NCBI GenBank assembly: GCA_040285825.1 | Contig: JAUPSS010000004.1 | Coordinates: 5,773,658-5,837,657, forward strand | Source of the DNA: Eukaryota sp. TZLM1-RC | Taxonomy: Eukaryota > Metamonada: BaSk clade | Direction: 5' to 3' | Length of the DNA stretch: 64,000 nucleotides | In this document: positions 54,100-62,574 of the stretch, piece after piece | Numbering within the stretch: the first letter of the stretch is position 1 | How the letters are laid out: the number at the start of each line of letters is the position of its first letter | Position numbers and translations under genes: made by a program | Notes under the pieces: generated by a model | Told to the model about the DNA's origin: nothing | Seen by the model: only the letters and a program-made list of their open reading frames with translations | The model's database searches: none

Positions 54100-54411
54100 A
54101 ATAGTAGTAAAAACTGGTTTAATAAAAAGTGATTTCTGAATTTAAAATTCATTTTATCCAAGTTGTTTTAATGAACAATCAGACCAATTAAAAGTAAAAA
54201 GGTTTTTAAAAAAACATTCTAGAAGGTTTAGAATAGGGTAATTAAGAGGAATTTCTGATAGAATTGATTTTGTTTTCAAAATAATGATGAACCGTGAACA
54301 AATGCAGTGTTGAGGCGAAATACAAGTAAATTATTTATAATAGTACTGAAATATAATAAAATATATACATGACAAAGAATAATTAATTAAGTAAATAAAT
54401 AAAACTGTTCT
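54100..54411. other. Convergent 3' ends
   Basis: 312 bp between two convergent genes. AT-rich with several AATAAA-like signals. No gene. Confidence 0.5.
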
Positions 54412-55410
54412 TCATTTACTGTTTCTTTGAATTATACTTGCCAAACGAGCTAATTCTATATTCTGCTCACTCAGCAGCAACTCAGCTTCCCTACGTTGAC
54501 CTAGGGCAATATTCAAATCATTTTCTAACTTTGCGACTTTTTTTGAATAAAAATCAGACAGTTGTTGAAATCTGGAATCTTCATGAACTGGTGGTGACGT
54601 CATGACACCACAATCAATCATTTCAATTGGGGATTTGATTGGTGAATTGATTGACTGTTGACTCATTTCTTTTTTTTCTTTCCTCAAACTAAATATTTCG
54701 TTCTTCAGTTCATCATTTTCATTTTGTAATTTTTCCAAATCTAATTCAATTGAGCTTAACTGAGCCAGTAACTCGGTTGAATTAATTGAACTAGATAGGG
54801 ATGAAAAATATTCCAAAAGTCCGCTATTTTCAACTGAATTCAGAAGACCACTCAACTTAGACTTGGCAGATGCCACATCACCAGACAATCTTGACAGGCT
54901 CTCCCCCAGTTGGTCAAATTGGGCTTCCCCCAAACTGAACTTGGAAGTGTGTTGGGTGAGAGACGCAACTACCTCGCGACGATGACTAATGATTGAGTAT
55001 ATTTGATCTTTGGTGACGTCATTGGTTTCCTGTGGTTGGAACGAGATACAGCGAAGACCAAGGTCTGCAAGTGGTAGACCAATACTTTGAGAAAGACGAA
55101 GTTGTTTCGCTGCATTCGCAAGAGAAGGGCTAGGAGGAAAGTTGCGCGGACTCGTGGCTGCAGGGGGCGTTAGATCCGCAACAGCGAAAAGTTGTGAAAT
55201 AAAGGAAGTGAGTCGTGTTATGAGAGAAGTGAAAGATGAAACTTCCTTGGAAAGATTAGCAGTTGTGTTGGTGGTGACAGTAATGAGATCAAATGATGCC
55301 CAGAGATGGCCAAGAAGGTCCGAGCTGTACCGTAAAAGATCATTAACAGCTATATGTATACCAACTGATGAAGACAGAAGATCAGAATGCTCATCCATTC
55401 TTGAAGACAT
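54412..55410 (-). CDS. Coiled-coil protein, function unknown
   Basis: 332 residues. The first 190 are Ser/Leu-rich and helical. Residues about 205-260 (IELDLEKLQNENDELKNEIF, then SLRKEKKEM) and about 285-330 have heptad coiled coil. A short linker with KSPIEMIDCGVMTSP separates the two, and its SP and TSP sites are possible phosphorylation sites. No family is recognised with confidence. Candidates would be centrosomal or trafficking proteins. The start codon lies 37 nt from the 3' end of Fanzor copy C. TTGACAATGTTATG is repeated twice in that gap. Confidence 0.6.
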   Translation of the reverse strand: MSSRMDEHSDLLSSSVGIHIAVNDLLRYSSDLLGHLWASFDLITVTTNTTANLSKEVSSFTSLITRLTSFISQLFAVADLTPPAATSPRNFPPSPSLANAAKQLRLSQSIGLPLADLGLRCISFQPQETNDVTKDQIYSIISHRREVVASLTQHTSKFSLGEAQFDQLGESLSRLSGDVASAKSKLSGLLNSVENSGLLEYFSSLSSSINSTELLAQLSSIELDLEKLQNENDELKNEIFSLRKEKKEMSQQSINSPIKSPIEMIDCGVMTSPPVHEDSRFQQLSDFYSKKVAKLENDLNIALGQRREAELLLSEQNIELARLASIIQRNSK

Positions 55411-55447
55411 TGTCTATTGACAATGTTATGTTGACAATGTTATGAAT

Positions 55448-55741
55448 GGGAAATTCCCCTATGTACACGATCAATTTTCGTGTGGAAGAATTGCAAAAAC
55501 TATCTACTGCACAGATGCTGAAGTCTTTCATTACCACCCATTCTGGCTTCAGCAATTGCAAACATATTCAGACAAGTCAGCTTATTTCTATTGAAAAGCT
55601 TTGGTGAGCCCTTGTTACTGACTTTGCAACTCTCACTATTACAAGCTAATCAACCTTGACATGTAGTAACTGGATTCTTTTCTCTTCTATAGCATCTGGG
55701 GTTTGTTACTTTAAAAAACGTAGCAACCTTTTCAAAACAAA
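55448..55741 (-). mobile_element. Fanzor family 1 element, copy C, 3' part
   Basis: The 3' end of a Fanzor copy whose 5' part continues at 62575. It carries the GGGAAATTCCC palindrome (55448-55458), the ACACGA/TCGTGT hairpin (55465-55483), and coding for RuvC-III (FNRNKLTCLNMFAI, with Asn again) and the second Cys pair. It is cut at AAACAGG by a Ty3 element. Confidence 0.8.
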
Positions 55742-55745
55742 CAGG

Positions 55746-55881
55746 TGATGCTCTATCCATATATGATAACAAAGAATAAGGAATAATTTATTAGAATTTC
55801 ACCGGCCCTTATAAAGGCCATCACTAGTGAACTATGTTATATAAATATAAATGTACTAGACTAATTGTCCACAGTACAACA
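55746..55881 (-). repeat. Ty3 element 3' LTR
   Basis: 136 bp. On the minus strand it starts TGTTGTACTG and ends GAGCATCA. It differs from the other LTR (62439-62574) at one base. It contains GGCC arms around TTTATAAG, a likely TATA box. The flanking CAGG on each outer side (55742-55745 and 62575-62578) is the target-site duplication. Confidence 0.9.
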
Positions 55882-58479
55882 CTACCTTTTCCCTCTCTTA
55901 GATCTCGAACGAGAGCTACGAGTACTGACTGCAGGGGAATTAGTCTTAGATTTGGAATTAGAAGATACCTTCCGTTTCCTGGTAATGTGAGGACTAATAG
56001 AGCGCAAATATGTTTGATATGCCTCAGTGCTTTTGACGTCAGCAACTGGGACAGACGAAGTCTCGCCGCCATACCGAACTGCGGTGCAATAAGGAACTTT
56101 ATTATTGTTCGAATCTACGTAATCAAAGTGATCTATAATTTTAACGATTACAGATTCTTCCATATCGCCAGCAGCAATATTCTTATGCCAATCAAGATCT
56201 TCTTTAGGGAAGTCTGAAAGGTATAGTTTACAATGATTTATACTTGCCGTAGACATCGAACCAGTGACAAGATTCTTGAGTAATAAACTTTTATTGGATT
56301 TAACGTCTTCAACGAGAAAAGGGCCAGCGAAGCAACCATGGAGTTTACCATTAGTCTTTAATCGCAAAACTAAGTCACCTTTATTAAAAGGGTTCCTATG
56401 TTTGTTAACTTCAGGCAGTTGTTGAGCTTGCCTGAGCTCTGCCTCTTCTCTCTTCTTTGAAATCCTTTCAAGTTTTGCTTCAAGATCTTTAACAAAGGGA
56501 ATATTAACATTAGCTGATTTTATTAATTCAAACATATTACTAGGATCAGCTCTAGGGCTGTGGTCGCTACCAAACATTAAATTGTAGGGCGAATGACCAG
56601 TAACTCTACTAATAGTTGAATTGATTTGAAGTTGTACAATTGGGATATATTCACTCCAATTGCTATAATCGCCAGAGTCCACCAAAATCTTTCTTAGATT
56701 TTGTAAGATGTCTCTGTGTCGTCTTTCTACTAAACCATTGCTTTGTGAAAAGCTAGTTAGTGAACGACTTACTTCAATGTTTAATAAATCGCATAACCCT
56801 TTGAATATGGCATTTGCAAATTCAATACCATTGTCACTATGAATCAACAGTGGGATACCAAAAATTGATACTACACTCCATAGGAGGTGATTGGTTGCCT
56901 CCACTGCATTCAATTCCTTTACAGGGCAAATGATCGTATACCTAGTGAACGAATCTACGAAAACTATTAAATATTTGAATCCATTATCATCTTGTTGTAA
57001 TGGTCCAATAGTATCTGCGTTTAATCGTGCAAAAGGTCGATCAGCCCAAAGAGAGCCAGATGATTCAATGACATTTTTAGGCACGTGTGCCGTCTTTTGA
57101 CATGCTGGGCATCTCTTAATATGATTAATCATGTCTTTGCGCATGTCGGGCCAAAAGTAATCACTATTGAGTAATTTCTTTACGCTAGTCGTCACACTAG
57201 GATGGCCAACATTTGCATGTCCATGAATGATAGTTAAAGTCTGCTTCTTTAAACTATCTGGGATAACAATCTTCCCACGATTGTTGGTATACAATTGAAT
57301 ATCTGAATTATAATTGTAATCTTTATAATAATCAGGATTTGAATCAACATCTATAAGTTGTTCTTGCCTAATCTTTGAGATCCAAGTGTCGAATAAATCA
57401 AATTTAGTATCCTCAACTGCTTCTTTCAGTGCAGATAAGCTATTGATCGTGGGTAGCTCAATTGTGGACGGTTGAGTAATATCATCCCTTAACAAATTAA
57501 CTCTAGTTAATAAATTTAAATAGGGTAATTGTTCTTCAACTCTGTGAGGTGCCAAGTTTCTCACTTGTTGGACTCGAGGGGTTTTGGGTTTGGTATCAAC
57601 CAATCTAGACAACATGTCTGCCCAATAATTCTCCTCGCCTGCCGTGTGGACTACATCAAAATTGAATTCTGACAATATTGGTAGCCACCTCTTCACAATT
57701 CTGTTCTTTTCAGGAGCTGATATAAGGTATGCTAAATTTCTATGATCAGTGAAAATAGTTAATTTCCTCGAAATTAAATAATTTTCTAAACTACTGTCAG
57801 TGAGAATTAGTAAAATTGCATACAACTCTTTCTGAAGTACAGACCAATTCTTTTGTGAAGTTGATAATAATCTGCTAAAGAAGGCAATAGGTACAACCTT
57901 TCTCTTCATTAGCGGTGTCGTAGGATCTTTAGGTGGGTTAGCTTCTTGCCATATTACTCCACCTACAGCCACATCGGACGCATCCGCACTTATTAAAATG
58001 TGCTTGTCTTCTGAGGGCAATTCAAGAGGGATATTTGCTTTGATAAGATTTATAATCTTACCAAAAGCCTCGTCATGATCAGAAGTCCACTTGATCTTTG
58101 ACGGTTTGTTTCTGGTTAGTTTGTTGATTGGTTCTATCAAATCAGACAAGTTTGGCAACCAGTCACGTATATAATTAATCGAACCTATAAAACTCCTAAC
58201 TTCAGGTAATGTCCTGGGTTTGGGTAGGTTGATCAGTCCCTCAATCCTAGACTCATCTATATAACGGGTTTTGTTTATAAAAATACTACCTAGAATTTTT
58301 ATTTCATGTTTGCAAGTGGTAAAGCTACACTTGGGTAGGCCAAGGTTAACTCTAAAACGTTTGGCGCGTTCTAGGACCGTACCTACTCTAGATAGAAATT
58401 CATCCAGGGTCGAAGCTACTATTATTATATCATCGATATAAATAAATACGCCCTCAGAATCAAATATTTCCATCATCAT
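55882..58479 (-). CDS. pol: Ty3 pol, 3' part: RT end, RNase H, integrase, chromo-like
   Basis: 865 residues. It starts within the reverse transcriptase palm, just before GVFIYIDDIIIVA (catalytic YIDD). RNase H follows (HILISADASDVAVGGVIWQ, then FTDHRNLAYL). The integrase has an HHCC finger (HGHANVGHPS ... CPACQKTA), NADTIGP, HSDNGIEFANAIF and GLVERRHRD (D,D-35-E). The C-terminal 110 residues hold VIVKIIDHFDYVDSNNNK, then TAVRYGG and AYQTYLRSI, which resembles a diverged chromodomain of chromoviruses. A basic tail ends SRSRSKRGKR. The stop codon touches the 3' LTR. The frame is offset from the upstream pol part at about 58470. Confidence 0.88.
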   Translation of the reverse strand: MMMEIFDSEGVFIYIDDIIIVASTLDEFLSRVGTVLERAKRFRVNLGLPKCSFTTCKHEIKILGSIFINKTRYIDESRIEGLINLPKPRTLPEVRSFIGSINYIRDWLPNLSDLIEPINKLTRNKPSKIKWTSDHDEAFGKIINLIKANIPLELPSEDKHILISADASDVAVGGVIWQEANPPKDPTTPLMKRKVVPIAFFSRLLSTSQKNWSVLQKELYAILLILTDSSLENYLISRKLTIFTDHRNLAYLISAPEKNRIVKRWLPILSEFNFDVVHTAGEENYWADMLSRLVDTKPKTPRVQQVRNLAPHRVEEQLPYLNLLTRVNLLRDDITQPSTIELPTINSLSALKEAVEDTKFDLFDTWISKIRQEQLIDVDSNPDYYKDYNYNSDIQLYTNNRGKIVIPDSLKKQTLTIIHGHANVGHPSVTTSVKKLLNSDYFWPDMRKDMINHIKRCPACQKTAHVPKNVIESSGSLWADRPFARLNADTIGPLQQDDNGFKYLIVFVDSFTRYTIICPVKELNAVEATNHLLWSVVSIFGIPLLIHSDNGIEFANAIFKGLCDLLNIEVSRSLTSFSQSNGLVERRHRDILQNLRKILVDSGDYSNWSEYIPIVQLQINSTISRVTGHSPYNLMFGSDHSPRADPSNMFELIKSANVNIPFVKDLEAKLERISKKREEAELRQAQQLPEVNKHRNPFNKGDLVLRLKTNGKLHGCFAGPFLVEDVKSNKSLLLKNLVTGSMSTASINHCKLYLSDFPKEDLDWHKNIAAGDMEESVIVKIIDHFDYVDSNNNKVPYCTAVRYGGETSSVPVADVKSTEAYQTYLRSISPHITRKRKVSSNSKSKTNSPAVSTRSSRSRSKRGKR

Positions 58480-60103
58480 GTTTTTGGAAGACTGCAGGAA
58501 CGTTCTTCAAACCAAAACAAGCCCTTTTAAAACTGATCGACATCCCGGGAATTGATACGGTAGTTTTATCAATATCCTCTTCTGCAATTTTGAGCTGCCA
58601 AAATGCCTTAGGTAAATCTAGAGTTGCTATATAATTAGCTTTACTTAGAAACTCTAAAATGTCGCTAATCCTGGGCAAATTTGCCTCTACAGGTTTAGTT
58701 AAATCATTTACTCCACCAATACCACTAAAATCGCCAGTTAATCGTGGTTTCCTGTGATCAGGGTAAATCACAAGACAGATGGGACTACTGAATTGAGACT
58801 TTGCGGGCACAGCAAATCCATTACGGATCAATTCGTTAAAAATTTCCTCGGCTACCCGTTGTTTTTCTGGGTTTAATCTTCGAGGTTTCCTTTTGACGAC
58901 CTTACTTTCGTCATAAAATGGAATGGTCATCGGCTGACAATCAATTCCATCCGGGTGAGGTAGCCCACTAAATACATTTCTATATTTTTCGAGTAGCACG
59001 ACTAGGCGTTCCTCGTCCCTAATGTCATCCAGGCATATTCTACAGCCCAACTCATCTAACTCATGTCTAAATGTGGAATGTCCAAAATCATTACCTAAGT
59101 CTGATTTATTACTCAATTGTTCAATGAATCTAATTGGTTGACAAATTCTATTATCGAACTCACATTCAGCATTTAAGATGGTGCGATGTTCGCGATCCAA
59201 ATTAATATTAAAACCGTGCTCCGTGCGTAGCCCCAAGGTTTGTAATAAGTCTCTTCCGATCAAAAAATTATTGGTACCAGGGATGATCTGGAATTCGATC
59301 CTTAAAAACACTTGGGTGGCCAAGCTACCCACATTTAGAGCAAGAACACCACTTGCACATCCCAGGGTCGTGGAGCGAATACCATTTGCCGATAAGTATT
59401 CGACAGTCTTATTGTCATTAACTGTCATATTACATTTAGAGGCTAAATCCATTGATAATGCTGAAAATGCAGCTCCATTATCAATTTCGCCTTGTACTTC
59501 CACGTTATTTATGGTGCAGGTTAACCAAAGTTCCCCGTTAGAACTTTCTTGGTCCTCTGTTACCCTGGATAGTCTAACACTGTGGATAGAACCCACAGGA
59601 TTGGATGACTCTCTAAATCTTTTTAATGGATTTAGGTGATTATAATTCGAATCTGTTTTGCTCATTATATAAATGGATTTGATTGAATTATTTGTAAGGT
59701 TATTGTTTAAAGATGTATAATCATCTGATTTATTACTACTACTTTTACGTTTTCTATCACGTCTTTCACCTCCTTGACGCTTTTTTGAACCCGGTCTTCC
59801 CACTAATTTAAAACATTTCTCTTCAGGATGTTTATTGGTTTTACATAAGTTACACCATTGCTCTGAAGGGATGGGTCGACTGCTTACTCTAGGGTTCTTA
59901 AAAGGACCTTTTGACTGGCTTCGTCCTTTTTGCGCAGGAGCGTGAGCACCAAAAGCTGTTCTAATCAAATTCATGTCTTTGATCGAGGATTCAAGGCTAT
60001 TGACCTTGTTAACAAATGCGTTACCTAAATCGTAAATCGCATCGCCCAGTTTCTCGTTACTCGAATCAAACTTACCAATCCAAATGATATATGTGTCCAT
60101 CAA
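58460..60103 (-). CDS. pol: Ty3 nucleocapsid-like knuckle, protease and RT start
   Basis: 547 residues. A zinc knuckle CNLCKTNKHPEEKC (CX2CX4HX4C) lies at residues 84-97. A basic linker follows, then a retropepsin with EIDNGAAFSAL at 207-217. The active site is DNGA rather than the usual DSGA or DTGA. The reverse transcriptase begins with the PIPFYDESKVVKRKPRRLNP-like region and reaches ATLDLPKAFWQL (motif A, with Trp where His is usual) and CFGLKNVPAVFQ. There the frame ends, and the rest continues in the next frame at 58479. A single-base difference near 58470 accounts for it. Confidence 0.85.
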   Translation of the reverse strand: MMDTYIIWIGKFDSSNEKLGDAIYDLGNAFVNKVNSLESSIKDMNLIRTAFGAHAPAQKGRSQSKGPFKNPRVSSRPIPSEQWCNLCKTNKHPEEKCFKLVGRPGSKKRQGGERRDRKRKSSSNKSDDYTSLNNNLTNNSIKSIYIMSKTDSNYNHLNPLKRFRESSNPVGSIHSVRLSRVTEDQESSNGELWLTCTINNVEVQGEIDNGAAFSALSMDLASKCNMTVNDNKTVEYLSANGIRSTTLGCASGVLALNVGSLATQVFLRIEFQIIPGTNNFLIGRDLLQTLGLRTEHGFNINLDREHRTILNAECEFDNRICQPIRFIEQLSNKSDLGNDFGHSTFRHELDELGCRICLDDIRDEERLVVLLEKYRNVFSGLPHPDGIDCQPMTIPFYDESKVVKRKPRRLNPEKQRVAEEIFNELIRNGFAVPAKSQFSSPICLVIYPDHRKPRLTGDFSGIGGVNDLTKPVEANLPRISDILEFLSKANYIATLDLPKAFWQLKIAEEDIDKTTVSIPGMSISFKRACFGLKNVPAVFQKHDDGNI

Positions 60104-60122
60104 TTGATTGTTTGTTTTGTCG

Positions 60123-62453
60123 TTAATAGTTTCGAGAAATCTCTTTGCTGGGTAGACGACAAGATTCAGCAGACATTTTGCGACTGATCTCAGGTGGTCT
60201 TACAGACCTTAAAGCCTTCTCAACATCAGTAGGGTATTTGTACTGGGTGCTGAGTAGCAAATATTCCCAGATTTCGGCGTCAGATGGGTTGTTGCCTAAC
60301 ACGTTTGTTCGGCCTCCATAAAAACTCTGCCATTCTGCGATGACCTTACCCTCAATCATAAATCTCAAATACAAAGGGTCCACTTCGAAGAACATAGATC
60401 TAACGAAGTCGTACTGATGAACAGGTTGACCGTATTTGGTGATCGGCGTAAATGCTCTGGTGGGTCCATCGCGATCCCTAACTGTTTTAGCCCAATTGCC
60501 AAAGTTAAGAACGAAGTCGAAGATCTTCTTGGCGTCAAACGCTTCATTTAACTTAACTAGGCATCTCAGTTTGTCGTCTATTCTTTTCCTCAATTTCTCC
60601 TCGTCTGTTACAGGAGTTCTATAAAGACCGAGGGTGTCGACGAGAGAATCTCTAGGAGCATTCGTTCCTAGGGGTTGCGTGGGTATAGATGATTTTATAA
60701 CAGATGCTTGTGTAGGAGTTGCTTCACAAGAAGCTCTCCTAGATGCCAGAGGCCCTACAGAAGGTGTACTATATAGGTTCATATTCCTCTCTTCTGAAGG
60801 CAATGTTTCGCCCAACTTTATGATAAATCTTGTCTTAGGAGGTTCCTCCTGCACAGGTACAGTCTGGGCTGGTGGTCTTAAATCCACCCAATCTGGTGCA
60901 TCTTTAGATCCTCTAGGGACCCCTGCTAGTTTATGATCATATGGAAGGCAACTGCTCTTTATTAAGACATTCTCAAAAACATTTTGGTCGGGCCAGCTAT
61001 CAACCCATGCCTTAAGTTTAGCCATCCATGCATCAGGGTATACTAGTTTTAACTTGTTGGGGCCAACACATTGCTCTTTCAATTCAATTACCCTTGTGCC
61101 TATTTCTCTAATATAGGACTCTTTGGTATGAAATTGAAGGGTGTCACCTCGAGATTCATCGAATCTGCCCCCAAGCATAATAAGAATGTCCGCAATGGAA
61201 TCTTTTGGGTGTACATTCTCCACTAGGAAATGCCTTACGACGCCTCTAAGGTTTCTACCTTGTTGATTATGAGGATACATTTTAGCTATCCAAAATAGTC
61301 TGTCGTAAGCTTCTTGATTTCCACTGAAATATATTTTGTGGTCATCAATTGCATCCCTATGCCATTTGGCAGGCCTGGGAGTAGCAGCTTGATACTTTGA
61401 ACGAGGTGCGCTAAAATAACAATCCTCGACTGCACTCATTCCACACGAGACTGCCGAATCGGTAAGATCATCCAATCTCTTTAAAAGATTTGGACTTTGA
61501 TCATAACTCTCGTAGACGACGTCGTCAAGTGTTTTGCCGTGGGCTTCCCCAAAGAGGAAGGGCCAACGTTTCGCTAAATAGTCACGTCGCACCTTCTCAC
61601 ATTCGGCTGGGTCTACGTCTCCCGCAAGACACTCTGACTCATTCTCAGCCATTTTTAATAATTCGTCATCACTCCAATCCAGTATATCTTCGGGAGGATT
61701 GGCGATGAGGTCCAATAAGAAATCTCTAGTTACAGCCTCAACTGCCTTTGCTAATTTCCTGCGGTAAAGACCCTGAGAAGTCCTTTCCGTAGATGGGAAA
61801 CTAGGAGTTGGATTAGGAGGATTGGGTGTATGAGGTGGTTCATCATCGCTCTCATCCCCTCTCCTGCTGTAGTTCTGATTAAGAGATCCTCTGGAATCAC
61901 TTTGAGGTTCCTCACTTGAGCTGATGTCAGAAGTAGGTGAGGAGGGAGTTTTACGTGAGGAGCCAGTCGCAGACTGTTGCTCGCCTTCACCTCCTTCACC
62001 TTCTGTACAAGCGTCAGATTTGGTACTTACAACAAACGCTTTGAATCTCCGTTGCTCGCTCGGAGTGAGAAAACTCTTCCTACAAGGAAGGAGCTCCGAG
62101 GAGTTGTCGGGGTATGTGTATAGTTCTGACACATCAACAACGTGGTTACCTCTCTCCGTATAAGGGAGGTGACTTCTTTTCTGGGAGGTGGGGCTCTCCT
62201 CAGTGCGAAGTTCACTCTCCTTATTGAGGAGGTGGCTTTCTTTCTGAGAGCCAATGCTCTTCTCAGCGGAAAGCTCACTCTCCTTTGGAGGATTACTCTT
62301 CCCGAAGGAAGGACTACTCTCCGCAAGTGGAGGATTACTCACCGAGGGCGGTGGACTGTTCTCCTTCAAAGAAGGGACATTACTCTTCCTCAGAGAGGAA
62401 GGAGGGTTATCATTGTGGCTATTCAAGCCATTAATTAATGATGCTCTATCCAT
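60123..62453 (-). CDS. gag: Ty3 gag-like polyprotein
   Basis: About 776 residues from the ATG at 62453, which lies inside the 5' LTR. Residues 1-110 are low complexity with degenerate repeats of about ten residues (KESELSAEKS type). A Ser-rich region follows. Residues about 230-650 are helical and likely the capsid (LFWIAKMYPHNQQGRNLRGV, then RHFLVENVHPKDSIADIL). No zinc knuckle is in this frame. It lies in the next one, so a frameshift or separate start links gag to pol. The protein is much longer than most Ty3 gags. Confidence 0.75.
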   Translation of the reverse strand: MDRASLINGLNSHNDNPPSSLRKSNVPSLKENSPPPSVSNPPLAESSPSFGKSNPPKESELSAEKSIGSQKESHLLNKESELRTEESPTSQKRSHLPYTERGNHVVDVSELYTYPDNSSELLPCRKSFLTPSEQRRFKAFVVSTKSDACTEGEGGEGEQQSATGSSRKTPSSPTSDISSSEEPQSDSRGSLNQNYSRRGDESDDEPPHTPNPPNPTPSFPSTERTSQGLYRRKLAKAVEAVTRDFLLDLIANPPEDILDWSDDELLKMAENESECLAGDVDPAECEKVRRDYLAKRWPFLFGEAHGKTLDDVVYESYDQSPNLLKRLDDLTDSAVSCGMSAVEDCYFSAPRSKYQAATPRPAKWHRDAIDDHKIYFSGNQEAYDRLFWIAKMYPHNQQGRNLRGVVRHFLVENVHPKDSIADILIMLGGRFDESRGDTLQFHTKESYIREIGTRVIELKEQCVGPNKLKLVYPDAWMAKLKAWVDSWPDQNVFENVLIKSSCLPYDHKLAGVPRGSKDAPDWVDLRPPAQTVPVQEEPPKTRFIIKLGETLPSEERNMNLYSTPSVGPLASRRASCEATPTQASVIKSSIPTQPLGTNAPRDSLVDTLGLYRTPVTDEEKLRKRIDDKLRCLVKLNEAFDAKKIFDFVLNFGNWAKTVRDRDGPTRAFTPITKYGQPVHQYDFVRSMFFEVDPLYLRFMIEGKVIAEWQSFYGGRTNVLGNNPSDAEIWEYLLLSTQYKYPTDVEKALRSVRPPEISRKMSAESCRLPSKEISRNY

Positions 62454-62574
62454 ATATGATAACAAAGAATAAGGAATAATTTATTAGAATTTCACCGGCC
62501 CTTATAAAGGCCATCACTAGTGAACTATGTTATATCAATATAAATGTACTAGACTAATTGTCCACAGTACAACA
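62439..62574 (-). repeat. Ty3 element 5' LTR
   Basis: 136 bp, one mismatch to the 3' LTR. The gag ATG (62453) lies in its last 15 bp. The element is therefore about 6.83 kb, 55746-62574, on the minus strand, flanked by CAGG on both sides. Confidence 0.9.
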
